Positions 15,672 through 27,100 of a stretch of 34,959 nt of DNA are shown piece by piece; the stretch's first letter is position 1, and each line of letters opens with the position of its first letter. The position numbers were made by a program, and so were the translations under genes. The DNA is from a virus: IMG/VR virus record IMGVR_UViG_3300020160_001427, positions 1-34,959 of that record; one strand, given 5' to 3'. The notes below the pieces were generated by a model. The model saw only the letters and a list, made by a program, of their open reading frames with translations. It searched no databases and was not told the origin of the DNA.

Positions 15672-18629
15672 TTAACTTGTAGAAGTAAATGCACCTGGCC
15701 AGCCGCCTGCAGGTTCAGTTAAATTACCTATAATAACTCGTGGAGTAGTTCCACCACTGTATACTCTAATATTATTATTTACACCATCTATAACAATACG
15801 ATTACTATTAACATTAACATTAGTATTATAACCAATATTTAATCTATTAGCATTAATAGTACCAGTAGTAATTTTACCGCCATCAATAGTTGTAGTATTT
15901 GTTGTGTAAATATCAGTTTTAGCTACTTTGGCTGCAATAACACTTGAGCTACCAATAGCAGTATTAGCTAAACTAGTAGCCTCACTTCCAGTTACTTTTG
16001 TACCAATAGCAGTATTAAGGCTACTAACAGTTTGAGTACCTGCTACTTGCGTATCAATATTAGTAAAAGTTACTAAACCATTAAAATTTTGATGTGTAAA
16101 TGCTGCACTAATTTGCACAGTCTGTGCTCCGCCCGAAACAGTTTCTTGTACACTATAACGAACAGCCCACATTTTCCCAGTTGGGTTGTCTACAACCGTA
16201 AAAGTAGTAGACCAATTAGCCGTAACACTAGCAAATTGACCTGTAGCAAAGTCATAGCTTGTAGCTGATGGTGCGCTAGGCTGAGTAGCGGTAGATATGC
16301 TATAATACAAATAACCTGTAGCATTTTTTAGCGGAGGATTTACTACAGTTGTACCTTCAACACGTACTGGCGTTTGCCATGTATATATTGTAGCACCTAC
16401 CTCACGCTTACCAAAACTTGTCCATAGTGGATTACTACCTGTTGCTCCTGCAACAGTAGCTGACCAACCTGCAGGAACTCCTGCACTAGCTGCGGGGGTT
16501 GCGGGAGGATTATCCGTGCTACGAATGTAAATTTGTGTAATACCTTCGCCAATTTTACCGTCTTTGGATTTGTTTAGGGTTAGACTTTTTGTAAGTGTTT
16601 TTGCATTTGCAGTGCCTGCATAAATTGTAGCACTAAATACTGCTGTAGCTGAGTCCGTTGTAAGGGGTGACTGTATAGCAATATTACCACTTGAATCAAT
16701 ACTATAGTTGCCAGCGGCTCCACCATCATAGCTAACTTTGGCAAAGGTAACAGCTGGAGTAGTTGATCCAGTTAAAAAGTTAGTGCCTAAGACTGCGTAT
16801 AGTTTACTTGTAATCGGGAATTGTCCAGTATTAGCATCGCCAGCACTGTCATAGCTAATAGTTTGATTTTCATTTGACAAACCAACTATAAAAGCATCAT
16901 CACCTTCACGCAAACTGTATACTGAAAATATATCAAATACACTAAAAGTTTCAGCATCGATTGTTTCTGTAACAGTTACTTTAACGGCTTTTGAACCAAC
17001 TGGCGCAAAACTATTTAATGCAAAAGTATTACCAGTAATAGTGCCTTGTGTTCCTGGCGCTTCCCAAGCTTGGGTTGTTGGGTTTTGTATTTGCCAAAGA
17101 TACTGCGGAGTAATAAAATTACTTTGAATAGCAGTTAGTGTAATTGTGCTAGGTATAATAGTTGTAGTATTTTTAGCAGTTATAAATACTTGACTAGTAG
17201 CAGTAATGGCTACTGAACGCGCTGTTGCACCTTGTATGCCTTCTTTGGATTTTGCAAAGCTTTGACGTTTTACAATACTAAAAGCTACGCCGCTGCTAGT
17301 TTTGCCAGTAATAGTATAGTCAATATACGCAACATCAAGTGCATTGTCCATTGTGGAGTGTTCGTTAAACTCAACAAAATTTCCGCCTACTGCAGGAGTT
17401 GTATCACACACAATGCCTACAGCATTAATAGTACTTATCCGCCAAGTACCGTCGGCAAAAGGGCTACTATTATCTACTAGTAAATAAGTATTGCCTTGTT
17501 TAACTTGAATTAATGTTCCACTACCAACATAACTACTAGCAGTAGTTGTGCCGTCTGCATAAGCAGGTATTCCGTGCGACTCATTTGATAACTCAACGGT
17601 AATTTGTTCTGTACCGTCATTAATACGATAAAGTGTTAAAACGTCACTTATAGTTCCAACAGTAGCAGTAACTTTTGCTGTTCCAATAGTTACACCAAGA
17701 GCGTCAAACTGAGCTCTAGTAATTGTTATTGTATTACCACTTTGTGTAAATGCAATGCTGCCAATAGGTGTAGTTACATTATCTCGTGTATAGGCTTGAA
17801 CAGTAAATGTAGGGGTACCCGTTAAATTAACTAAACGAGCTGTTACTGTTGTTAATGGTGTTTGCGAAACTGTAGCAAATTGATCTTTGTATAGAAATTC
17901 TTTATTAGGTGTACTAAGTTGAATTAAGGGGGCAGTTTCGCCAGCTTTAGCTCGGAAAACGTTCCATACTTGCTCTACAGTAATACCGTTATAGGTAGCT
18001 GTAAAAGTAATATTACCGCCATCATCTGTTAAACCAGTACAACTATAAACACCAGTTGTAGCGTTAATAGTTGCACCAGTAATATTATCATTAGTAAAAG
18101 GCTTAATAGCATAAACCGGTCCTGCTCCAAAAGGAGGAAGGTTTATCCCACCAGTTACTTCAGTACTTAGGTTAAAAACCTTAAAAACGCCAGTAGCGTT
18201 AGTAAAGTCTCCTCCAGTACCATCAGTTGCTGTAACAATAGGCACAGGATCATTTGTTAAGTACCCGTAAACACTTATGTTTTCTTCAAGTACTACGGCT
18301 GTTAATTCTGTGGAAACAGTAAATGATCCAGGACCCAGAGGGCCGCTAGTGCCGTCTGGGTCTGCTTCATTTTCATCAATTGCACTAATAAAAGCATACT
18401 TTACATAGTATCTGGTATTAGGTGTTAAACCAGTAATAGTTACATTTAAACTGTTACCAGAAGGGACAAGTGTGCCTTGTCCTTGGTTTGGATTAAACCC
18501 GCTAGTAAGTGAGTACCAGACTTTTACAGCTACTAGATCATCTCTAACATCTGTAGTTCTAATGGTATCATATGGTCTATCTAATACTAACTGTAGTGAT
18601 TTTACACCTGGGTATAAATATGCCGCCAT
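15672..18629 (-). CDS. Tail tip/fibre protein, like the C-terminal part of a J host-specificity protein
   Basis: The 985-residue protein begins with a fibronectin type III-like domain (about 8-110, with LTPNTRYYVKYAF). It continues with Ig-like and beta repeats, then a region near 690-800 (IYIRSTDNPPATP, GWSATV, PLWTSFG) typical of the C-terminal parts of J-type host specificity proteins. A helical, trimer-type segment with Thr/Ala and Asp/Lys (about 880-930) precedes a short beta end. The ATG has an AAAGG site and lies nine bases after the K-I-J gene. It probably continues the tail tip outward as the central fibre. Splitting J into hub and fibre genes is common in related phages. Confidence 0.85.
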   Translation of the reverse strand: MAAYLYPGVKSLQLVLDRPYDTIRTTDVRDDLVAVKVWYSLTSGFNPNQGQGTLVPSGNSLNVTITGLTPNTRYYVKYAFISAIDENEADPDGTSGPLGPGSFTVSTELTAVVLEENISVYGYLTNDPVPIVTATDGTGGDFTNATGVFKVFNLSTEVTGGINLPPFGAGPVYAIKPFTNDNITGATINATTGVYSCTGLTDDGGNITFTATYNGITVEQVWNVFRAKAGETAPLIQLSTPNKEFLYKDQFATVSQTPLTTVTARLVNLTGTPTFTVQAYTRDNVTTPIGSIAFTQSGNTITITRAQFDALGVTIGTAKVTATVGTISDVLTLYRINDGTEQITVELSNESHGIPAYADGTTTASSYVGSGTLIQVKQGNTYLLVDNSSPFADGTWRISTINAVGIVCDTTPAVGGNFVEFNEHSTMDNALDVAYIDYTITGKTSSGVAFSIVKRQSFAKSKEGIQGATARSVAITATSQVFITAKNTTTIIPSTITLTAIQSNFITPQYLWQIQNPTTQAWEAPGTQGTITGNTFALNSFAPVGSKAVKVTVTETIDAETFSVFDIFSVYSLREGDDAFIVGLSNENQTISYDSAGDANTGQFPITSKLYAVLGTNFLTGSTTPAVTFAKVSYDGGAAGNYSIDSSGNIAIQSPLTTDSATAVFSATIYAGTANAKTLTKSLTLNKSKDGKIGEGITQIYIRSTDNPPATPAASAGVPAGWSATVAGATGSNPLWTSFGKREVGATIYTWQTPVRVEGTTVVNPPLKNATGYLYYSISTATQPSAPSATSYDFATGQFASVTANWSTTFTVVDNPTGKMWAVRYSVQETVSGGAQTVQISAAFTHQNFNGLVTFTNIDTQVAGTQTVSSLNTAIGTKVTGSEATSLANTAIGSSSVIAAKVAKTDIYTTNTTTIDGGKITTGTINANRLNIGYNTNVNVNSNRIVIDGVNNNIRVYSGGTTPRVIIGNLTEPAGGWPGAFTSTS

Positions 18630-18638
18630 GCTTATCCT

Positions 18639-21600
18639 TTAAGTAATAGTTTTAACAACTATTGTTCCTAGAGTACTTTCGGTACTATAATTACCTTGTT
18701 TATCTAATGCTCTACAAGCCACTCTATAAGTAACTCCAGCTGCTGAAAGTCTAGGTCTAGGTTGTTCACGAAGATCAAACCTAGCTTCACCTTTTTCTTT
18801 TTTAACTTTAATATTATTTGTAGTCAAATCTAATTCCCAGAAGTCTTCTACACCAGTGTCTTTAAACAATCTATATTCATATGTATCAAAATCAGAAGTT
18901 TGCAATGCAGCATCTGGTTTAACAACAATATCAGTTTTATCTAAATCTAAGGTTAATAGTGGGGCGATAGATCCACTAATAGTCTTACCGGCGTTTGTAA
19001 ACCAGAAAGTCTCAGACCAAGGGCCGACAATATTACCAACACTGTTAGTATATCTAGCTCTTGTTTTATAAATAATACCAGAAGTAAGTTGTTGTACACT
19101 AATACTTGAAGAATCTTTGCTACTATAATACGACGGAGAGGCTGTATCAAACATTACATCTCCAGGAATTACCTGTAATTGAACTCTTTCAGCACTTACA
19201 CTAAGATTATTAGAATTAGTATAGCTAATAATAGCAGTATTTGTGTATGTTCCGTTACTGATTTGTTCGCTAATAGCACTATCGCTATTTACGGAAACAA
19301 TAGTAGGCGCTTCATTAATAATTGAGTTAACTAAATAATTAGCAGTACTAGTAATATTTGAGTTATAAGACAAGTACCCTGATAGATCTGCTGTATAAAT
19401 CTGTGGTGAGTAATCCGCTAGTGTAAGTTTTGCACTAACATTACCAGAAGGCTCTATGCTTAGTACTACTAACTCTTGCGATTCTTTACTAACTTCGCCT
19501 AACATAAATAAATCGTCAGAGTTTATATTATCACCACTTACTAGTGCTGTAGTTAAAGTAATACTATTGTAGTAGTTAGTAGTAGTTATCGCCGTTAAAG
19601 CTTTTAATACACTAGCACCTGCATTAGTTCTAACTCTAATATTATAGGACTTTCCGCTCTCTAAATATATATCTTCGGTTAAAGTTATAACAGCACTACC
19701 TACCGCACAGTTTTTAATTCTTCCGCTACCGTTGCCCCATAGTGGAACATCGTGAGTAACACGAACTACGTCTCCGCGATTACAAACCAAATACTCAAAG
19801 TCTACGTTTAAACTATACATCTCTGGACGCAATTTTAGTTGTGCCATATGCCATTGAGCAATGTGCTTTGCTTGAGCAAAATTAGTTACACCAGGTAAAC
19901 TAATTTCTTCAAATAGTTCTGCATTGCTGTCGTTTTTACCAACATTATACACTCTATATTCGTTTGCTTGATAGCCTTTTTCTTCATCAGCAATAGTAAT
20001 ACGAAATGCATCAGGTATACGTGGAAGTATTTTTGTAGATTCAAAACCCCAGCTATTATGTGGAGTAAAGTGCTGAACTACTCCAGAGCGAGGCTTATCG
20101 ATAACTACTGTCCACTTACCATCAATATAGTTTGGACTAGCTTTACCAGCAGAACAAATATCTTTTAACACATCCATAACACTACTAACACTAGTTAATA
20201 CAGCATTATAACTTAGCCAAGGTTTAGTAGTGTCTTGTGTATAAGTACCGCCACTATATGTCATAGGGTGACAAAACTTAAACCAGTCGGCTAATGCATT
20301 TAAATCTACATAGTTAGCAGCATCTATAATATTATCTGCAACTCTATAGGCATTAGCAGGATGCATTAGTACATAAAGGAATAGTGCGGCAGGATTGTTA
20401 GTAACGTCTACCGTTTTCCAATCATTTGTCTGTCTATTTAAAACATTAGCTTTAGTTTGTACTAAAGCATTTACGCCCTCTAAGCTTCCATTTATTTTGT
20501 TTGTGCTTTGTAGTTTAATAAAAGTTCTTGCTAAGTAACAGTTTGGAGGATTTTTTACAACACGAATAGGTACTAGTTGATTACTAGCATTTAATGTTTG
20601 TTTGTTATATCCTGTTACTCCATAAACTATTGCTTTACTATAGTACCTATAATCTGGGTCTTCTTCTTTTTCAGTTACATCATCATTTGTTCTACGTATT
20701 TGAATCGAATACTTTGATCTAGGCAACCCGCGCATTTTATAAACATAATTAAACGCGTCTTTTCGTTGCGAAAAGAATCCGTCTTTACCGAATACTAATT
20801 CAGTACCCATAGACCCAGCAATATTTAATCCAGCATTTGGAGTATACCAAATACCTAAAGCTGCTGCCGCATTACCGCCCTGAGAGTTTATGGCTTTCAT
20901 TCTTACACTATGCACGCTACCTGCCTCAGCGTAGTACCACGTTTTTGCAAGAGATCCGTAGCCATTCTTAGGAACAGTAATTAGACGTGCATTATCAATT
21001 AATATTGATCCCTCGTCGTCAGCAACTGCCCAAATTTCATAGTACCCTGTATAAGGGAAAGTTACTGAAGCCGTCTTATCAAAGTTAACACTACTTGCTT
21101 CAGCACCGCTACCCCATACACCATAATCTTTCAAGAATTGAGTCCAGCCTCGCCATTTTGCAACACCACTAGGTGGAGTAATGCTTGGGAACTGAGTAGA
21201 ACTAAATACAAGTTGTGGAGTTCCTGCTGCAACGGAGTTGTTTACAATTCGGCCTGCAGCTATAGTAACTACGTAGTCATTAGTAACTAAAGCATTATTA
21301 TCGCTATCTAAAACTGGTTGACCGCCTGCGTCAAGTTGTGGTGCTCTAGTAACTGATGTAAGTGTTAATCCTTCTATAGTAGTTGTAGCAGTATTAGCTA
21401 AATGTGATACTGTGGATTCGGTTAAATAAGTGCTACCATAAAAACAAATAGTATGTAGTTTAACATAACCATTAGGGATAGTAGGTAATCTTAAAATTGT
21501 ATTATTGTCGGTGCCTACAAATGACGCGTAGGAGCTTTGTGTATATAAAGTCACTAACCATGGAGCAGGATTTGCATACTGATTATCAGTAGCAGCTCCG

Positions 21601-23207
21601 CTAAATATTTCTACTCCGCCTCCTGGTGCCATAGCAAGCACATACCATTTGTATAGTGGCTGTGATTCATCAGTATTTGTATTAGTGTAATAAGGCGCTG
21701 AACTTATAGTGGTTTTAAAACCTACGTCACTAGGTGTAGGAGCGGAATAGTTACCTAAGTGGTACGACGGTAAAGTTGACCAGGCTGTTTCACCTTCTTT
21801 GCGTAAACGAACTTGAATTCCACAAGTAGCGTCGCTAATTTTACCATCTTTTGTACTAATTCTTCGCATACCTTCTGGAAAGGTAAATGCCACATCAATG
21901 TCTTCAGCATATTCTGCTAATGTAATTATTGTATAGGGATTTCCGTCTGTGGAGTTATTAACTAACTCAATTTGCGGAAATTGTTGCTCTACGTCAGTTG
22001 GATACAGCTTATCAAAAGCGTCTATAGTACCGTTTAAACTTTCTTGTACTGTACCTAGTAATGTAACTGGTACAGGAGTATCTTGTCCCATAGCTGCTTG
22101 GCTAGTATAGTAGACTTCATTTAAAGTTTTTGCACCTACACGAATATCTTCAACTGCAAGCGGCCCAAATCCCCATACAAGCGATAAATGTAATAAACTA
22201 GTATCTGTTAATGTTTCTACATATGGCACTGCTCCAAGCATTGCATTTACACGCATTTTTCCAAGTACTACAGGAATTGCTCCATAGCGATTGCTTTGAT
22301 TAGCAGCACCACTAAAAGCATTAACAGGTGCGGCACTTCCTGGATCTTTGCCATTTAATGGGCGAATAGGAAAAGCGGCATTAATAAGTGCCATACCTGC
22401 CATATTAATAGCCATAGTACCAACAATTTTACCTGTTGTAGTTACAGTAGCTGCTTCTGTATACCCTGCTACAGTAGCACCACCTTCTGTAAGGCCCATC
22501 GCAGAGCCTAGTTCTGCGCCGTATACGTTTGCTACATATATTAGTGCAATCATAGCAATCATGCGGAAAGTATCTTTTCCTTCAGGTACTACTTTGTAAA
22601 CTATACTTTGACCTGCCTGAACTCGTATAGTATTCCAGTCCGACTGCGGAACTTTAATACCATCTAAAAATAACACTAATTTTTTAGCAAAATAATCACT
22701 GATTTTATAAGCATCAATTAAATTTTGTGATACATCAGATAGCGTAGATCCCGCAATAGCTAGATCTGTATAATTTGTTTGTTTAAAAGGGTGTGGTTTA
22801 CCCGCCAGCATTGTACTAGCTTGTGTAGAATACTTATAATAACCTTCAATACGTTTAGTCCACTTTGGGCTATTAACAGATTCTACAACACTATCCATAC
22901 CGTCGCGGGCATGAATAAACTTATCTTCACCAATATAGACGCCTACATGAAAAGGCTCACCTAATATATTGAATACTATAACCGAACCAACTTCAGGTTG
23001 TTGTACTTGTGACCAATTATTTTTATAAAGATCCATCATACCAAGAATACGGGAATCGTAAGCACCTGAATACTCTTCAGTATAGCTTGGTAATTCAATA
23101 CTATATTCTTGCTTATAAAATAAGCGCACTAATCCCCAGCAGTCAATTCCGCTTTCATCTCTGCCATTAGTGGCATAAGGTAATCCAATATATTTATTAT
23201 ACTTCAT
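18639..23207 (-). CDS. Fused tail tip protein: NlpC/P60 peptidase, gpI-like and gpJ-like hub
   Basis: The start at 23207 (MKYNKYIGLPY) is chosen because it shares a base with the preceding gene's stop (TAATG) and begins at the peptidase domain, giving 1,522 residues. Residues 1-140 are an NlpC/P60 cysteine peptidase with Cys23 (GIDCWG), His88 (PFHVG) and His100 (FIHA), as in lambda gpK. Residues about 140-300 resemble gpI, including hydrophobic glycine-rich segments at 230-300. From about 310 the J-type hub follows: PVVLGKMRVN, ALFLYVLMHP near 940, and AKHIAQWHMAQLKLRPEMYS near 1116 with GDVVRV. An inserted beta-sandwich (about 687-786, WRGW then ADDEGSILID) resembles a PA14-type module. In lambda these are three genes. 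The protein likely forms the tail hub and cuts peptidoglycan. Confidence 0.9.
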   Translation of the reverse strand: MKYNKYIGLPYATNGRDESGIDCWGLVRLFYKQEYSIELPSYTEEYSGAYDSRILGMMDLYKNNWSQVQQPEVGSVIVFNILGEPFHVGVYIGEDKFIHARDGMDSVVESVNSPKWTKRIEGYYKYSTQASTMLAGKPHPFKQTNYTDLAIAGSTLSDVSQNLIDAYKISDYFAKKLVLFLDGIKVPQSDWNTIRVQAGQSIVYKVVPEGKDTFRMIAMIALIYVANVYGAELGSAMGLTEGGATVAGYTEAATVTTTGKIVGTMAINMAGMALINAAFPIRPLNGKDPGSAAPVNAFSGAANQSNRYGAIPVVLGKMRVNAMLGAVPYVETLTDTSLLHLSLVWGFGPLAVEDIRVGAKTLNEVYYTSQAAMGQDTPVPVTLLGTVQESLNGTIDAFDKLYPTDVEQQFPQIELVNNSTDGNPYTIITLAEYAEDIDVAFTFPEGMRRISTKDGKISDATCGIQVRLRKEGETAWSTLPSYHLGNYSAPTPSDVGFKTTISSAPYYTNTNTDESQPLYKWYVLAMAPGGGVEIFSGAATDNQYANPAPWLVTLYTQSSYASFVGTDNNTILRLPTIPNGYVKLHTICFYGSTYLTESTVSHLANTATTTIEGLTLTSVTRAPQLDAGGQPVLDSDNNALVTNDYVVTIAAGRIVNNSVAAGTPQLVFSSTQFPSITPPSGVAKWRGWTQFLKDYGVWGSGAEASSVNFDKTASVTFPYTGYYEIWAVADDEGSILIDNARLITVPKNGYGSLAKTWYYAEAGSVHSVRMKAINSQGGNAAAALGIWYTPNAGLNIAGSMGTELVFGKDGFFSQRKDAFNYVYKMRGLPRSKYSIQIRRTNDDVTEKEEDPDYRYYSKAIVYGVTGYNKQTLNASNQLVPIRVVKNPPNCYLARTFIKLQSTNKINGSLEGVNALVQTKANVLNRQTNDWKTVDVTNNPAALFLYVLMHPANAYRVADNIIDAANYVDLNALADWFKFCHPMTYSGGTYTQDTTKPWLSYNAVLTSVSSVMDVLKDICSAGKASPNYIDGKWTVVIDKPRSGVVQHFTPHNSWGFESTKILPRIPDAFRITIADEEKGYQANEYRVYNVGKNDSNAELFEEISLPGVTNFAQAKHIAQWHMAQLKLRPEMYSLNVDFEYLVCNRGDVVRVTHDVPLWGNGSGRIKNCAVGSAVITLTEDIYLESGKSYNIRVRTNAGASVLKALTAITTTNYYNSITLTTALVSGDNINSDDLFMLGEVSKESQELVVLSIEPSGNVSAKLTLADYSPQIYTADLSGYLSYNSNITSTANYLVNSIINEAPTIVSVNSDSAISEQISNGTYTNTAIISYTNSNNLSVSAERVQLQVIPGDVMFDTASPSYYSSKDSSSISVQQLTSGIIYKTRARYTNSVGNIVGPWSETFWFTNAGKTISGSIAPLLTLDLDKTDIVVKPDAALQTSDFDTYEYRLFKDTGVEDFWELDLTTNNIKVKKEKGEARFDLREQPRPRLSAAGVTYRVACRALDKQGNYSTESTLGTIVVKTIT

Positions 23208-23734
23208 TAGAATAATCCTGGAAAATTGGCTGGAGTAAAAGTAAAGCACGGAAACGGTTCGCGGCTAAGGCTAACCATGTTTAAATCAAACGTAATTTGT
23301 TCCGCGTTATATGTAACATTGGTTATTTTAAAACCTGAAAAACTAGTTTCAATACGATCAGGACTACTTGCTAATACCAGATCAATTTGTACACTAACAG
23401 GGCTTGTTAGATGTGTACGAATAAGTTCTATAGCTTCACGAGTAACAAAGTTTAAAACTAAACTACACTGTGCGGCTCCTGCTTCTTGTTCACCTGGCAA
23501 TGATATTTGCATAGGTAAAAATAAATAGTCTTTTGAATTACTAGTAACTCCGTATGTAACGTCTGTGTCTGTTGTCAGCGAAGCAATACGATTTGTATAA
23601 CCATCTGCTAAACGAATAGGATTTGCAGCATCTGCCGGATTAGTAATAGTAATAAGCAAAATTAATGCCTCGGGAGTTTCCGAGGCAAACATTGCTCTAA
23701 CAGCTGATTGTGATAAACTATTTAGTCTGCTCAT
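23207..23734 (-). CDS. Minor tail protein, DUF1833/gpL-like
   Basis: The 175-residue protein matches by eye the DUF1833 group that takes the place of lambda gpL: an N-terminal helix (MSRLNSLSQSAVRAMFASET), then LADGYTNRI and YLFLPMQISLPG strands, and a C-terminal LSREPFPCFTFTP. In lambda, gpL joins the tail tube to the tip and binds an iron-sulfur cluster. Only one or two Cys are visible here (C90 region and C164), so a cluster is not supported. It overlaps gpM-like by four bases and the fused hub by one. Confidence 0.85.
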   Translation of the reverse strand: MSRLNSLSQSAVRAMFASETPEALILLITITNPADAANPIRLADGYTNRIASLTTDTDVTYGVTSNSKDYLFLPMQISLPGEQEAGAAQCSLVLNFVTREAIELIRTHLTSPVSVQIDLVLASSPDRIETSFSGFKITNVTYNAEQITFDLNMVSLSREPFPCFTFTPANFPGLF

Positions 23735-24120
23735 GGCATCACTTCAAATTTAAGACTAGTAGACCAGTATCCTGGTGCCATATACTGTAAACTAAAAAAT
23801 TCTCCACCGCTGCCTGGTATAATACGTACTTCTATAGTTGTACCAAGTATTCGTGGATGAGGAAAAGTAAAACGATTAGTACCTGCAATACCTGGAATAG
23901 GACTAGCTGTAGGTAGATTTTTTATAAAAGCTTCGAGCGTTTGTGTTTGTGCAGTGGTCATTAAAAAGTTTACATTTAACTCACTAGGACGACTAGCCCT
24001 GCGTCTTTGTTTCGCAGGGCCGGCATCTGTAGCTGAACGTATAACATTAACTCCAATTGATTCCGTAAAGCCTTTTTGAGGTACTTGCGGAAGTGTTGTA
24101 GGCCATGGTAATACTGCCAT
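23731..24120 (-). CDS. Minor tail protein, gpM-like
   Basis: The 129-residue protein has the small-tail-tip pattern of lambda gpM: a short N-terminal MAVLPWPTTLPQVP, a basic RRRASRPSELNVNFLM segment, and a C-terminal PGYWSTSLKFEVMP. Its position between tape measure and gpL-like genes is exactly the lambda order. It likely forms the tube-tip junction ring. The start follows the tape measure stop by three bases. Confidence 0.82.
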   Translation of the reverse strand: MAVLPWPTTLPQVPQKGFTESIGVNVIRSATDAGPAKQRRRASRPSELNVNFLMTTAQTQTLEAFIKNLPTASPIPGIAGTNRFTFPHPRILGTTIEVRIIPGSGGEFFSLQYMAPGYWSTSLKFEVMP

Positions 24121-24123
24121 TTA

Positions 24124-27100
24124 TTATCTCCTTGCCACTAATGGTGATGTGCCATAACTGGCTGTCATTGCTTGTTGAGTATTTGATCCTACGCGATTTA
24201 ACTCGCCTGCTACCATATCCCCAATTATTACTTCGATTCGACGATTTCCACGTGAGTCTGTGGTTTCTTTGGTAGTTGCTTTTTCGCTGCCATAGTTGTT
24301 AACAACTACATCAACGTTTGACCCACCACCACCTCCACGAACTCCCAGATTACCATTACTATCGCGCTTTAGGGGCATAATAGCTTCAGGACCTGCTTCA
24401 CCCATTAAACCAGTACCTTTAGCAAACTTAAAATAAGTTGGCTGATTAACAATGCCGTTAGTAAACATTCCGCCTTTAGCAAATGTTTTTAATCCAGCAT
24501 CGTATACTCCACCTTTAGCATTATTATAAAAATCTGGGTCGCCCATAGGGCCCATAGGAGATGGACTATTAAAGCCTATTGCTCCCATAAATAACTTAGC
24601 TAATCCACCTGCACCACCTAATCCTGAGAATAAGGCAATTTGTTGTTGTTGAATCTCATAACGCAACAAACCTTCAATAAAGCTATTAATCATGTCTTTG
24701 AAACTTAGTTTACCAGTTTTAGTAAAGTTAACAATAGCGTCTTCCATGCCCTTAAAACCTTGCTTAAACATTTCTGTGTATGCTAGCTGCCTATTTGTAG
24801 TGTCTGCCATTGTTTGTGCACTATCAATCTGTGCTTGTGTTACTAACAAGATTGCAGATCTTTGCGATTTGTAATTTTCTAATAGTCGTGCACGTGCTGT
24901 ATCATCTTCTGTCTTTTTAGATCCTACGTAGAAACCACCTGCTGCTTCCATATCACGATCTAATTTTTCAACTTCTTGATTATATGCACGTTGAGCTGCA
25001 GTTAATTGCTTGGTTTGCTCTAACTTTGTTTCCTCGACTTTTAATAGGTTTAATTTTGTTCTTAAGGACTCGTCATCGAGCATACCAAGTTGACCTTGCA
25101 AAGTTAGATTATCTTGAGTAATTTTATTAATAGAAATTTCTTTATCTAAAGCGGCAGAACTAACAATAAACGCTTGTTCAGCTGTTTTAGCATCGCGGTC
25201 TTTTATACTTAAAGCTGATGAAACAGATGTAAGTCTTCTTGCTGCAGCATCTGCCTGATCTCGTTCTTCTTTAGTTAGTGTTTTTGCTGTAGCAGCATTT
25301 TCTCTGGTATATTCTAGGTTCTTTAGGGATTCTTCTGATTTTAAAAAGCCTTGTACCGCCTGTGCTTTTAGTATTGCTAAGTTAGATTTTTCGCCATCTA
25401 CTAGGATATCGAGTCTTGATTTTTGTAATATAAAATCTTCATTCTTTTTGTTAAATTCAGCTTCAGTCATTGAATTTTTTTCAACTGCAAATGCTGCCTG
25501 AGCTTGATCATTTTTTCGTTGCTGATCTCCAAGCTCTTTTAACTTGTTGAAACTTTCACCGTCAAGTTTAGCAAGCTTAGTGTTTAGCTCAACCAGTTTT
25601 CCTTTTTTATCTAAATCTTGCAGTTGTTGTTGTACTGCTGCACGTGCTTGAGCTGAGCCAGTAACTTCGCCTAAGCCTCGCAAAGTGCTTGCTGGTGCAA
25701 TACCACCAAGTTGGCCTGTGTTGCTACCAACAGACGCGATTTCAGCGCTTAGTTGAGTAAGAGTTTTTCCCCTATTCTCTTTAATACTAGTAATCATTCT
25801 CCTGTCGTCTGCTAAATCCCTGTTAGCAGGATTGCGAAGTAGCGCGTTCTCAAGATCACCTCCATCCAATCCTGAGAGACCTCTGTCTCTTAATTTACCT
25901 TCAAAAGCAGATTCTAGCATAGCTAAGCGTAAGTTATCAGTAGATTCTATTAGGCTCATCTGCACTTTTAGTAAACTTCTATCTATCTTAAGTCCTTCAA
26001 GGTCAATTCTTTGCTGAATTTCTGCTTTTAGTACTGGATCTGCTACGCCGCCTAATGCTGCCTTCTGAAGTTCTAGTCCAGCTTTTGCAGCAGCAGCTAC
26101 TAAGTTTCTAGTAAAAGTGTCAATATTAGCTAATAAACCTTCTCTCATTGAGGTTGCGAACTTTGCTTGAGCACTCTGTAGAGAGCCACTAATTGCACCT
26201 CTTGTAGTGTCTAGCCCAGCATTTGCTTCTTTAAGGCGCTTTATTGCATCTGTAGCAGCTGCAAGTTCTTTGCTTTCACTCACAGTTGTTGGTCCAGTAG
26301 CCAGCCTAGCATATTTATCTACAATAGTCTGTTGCTCATTTAAAGCATTGTTGTATAGTGTCTGTTTACGCTCTACTTCTGCTAATTCTGTGCTAAGAGT
26401 TTTTAACTCATCTGAGGTTGATAATATATTCTTTGCAGCTTCTAAAGGGAATAATTGTAAAAAATTAATATCTGTGCTAAGTCTAGTTAGTTCTGTAAGC
26501 TTTTCTGGTAAATTTGCACCTTCTAATGCATTATTTAACTCTAAAATCTTTTTGGTGCTTTCTTCTGCAAACTTAGTTAGTGGAGTAGCGTTTTTAGTAG
26601 TATTTATAAGGTCTTGATAAATCTTACTACTCTCTGCTAAACCTTCTCTAAAGGTTTTAAGAGAGCCTGCAGAAGCTACTGCCTTTTTGCCCGAGTCTTC
26701 TATAACTTTAGCAACAGCACCTCTTATAACAGGACTAGAATTAGCTAAAGCTTTTTCAATTGCACTTATAGAAGATTCAGCAGGTAACTCTAGTAGTTTT
26801 GCAATTTCTTGTTGTATAGCGCGACCATTAGCAGATAATTTTATAGCACTTTCTAATGAATTGCCTATTTGTTTTGCTAATAACTGTTCTGAACTACGGC
26901 CTATAATGCTTGCTAAAAAGTTAATGGTACTGTCGGCCCAGTTACGATTCTTTATTTCTGTTTCAATATCCGTAAAAGCTTTAGACATACTTCCGCCTAA
27001 GCTTTCAAGAGCTGTTCCTTTGGCAAATATATTGTCTACAGAAATACGCTCTAATGGATCTAATTTACCTAAACGCTCTAAGACTCGAAAAGCATTTTCT

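Noticed and set aside
23208-23249. Upstream ATG 14 codons before the K-I-J start
   Set aside because: The extra residues run back into the gpL-like gene and precede no domain, while ATG 23207 fits the coupled TAATG junction.
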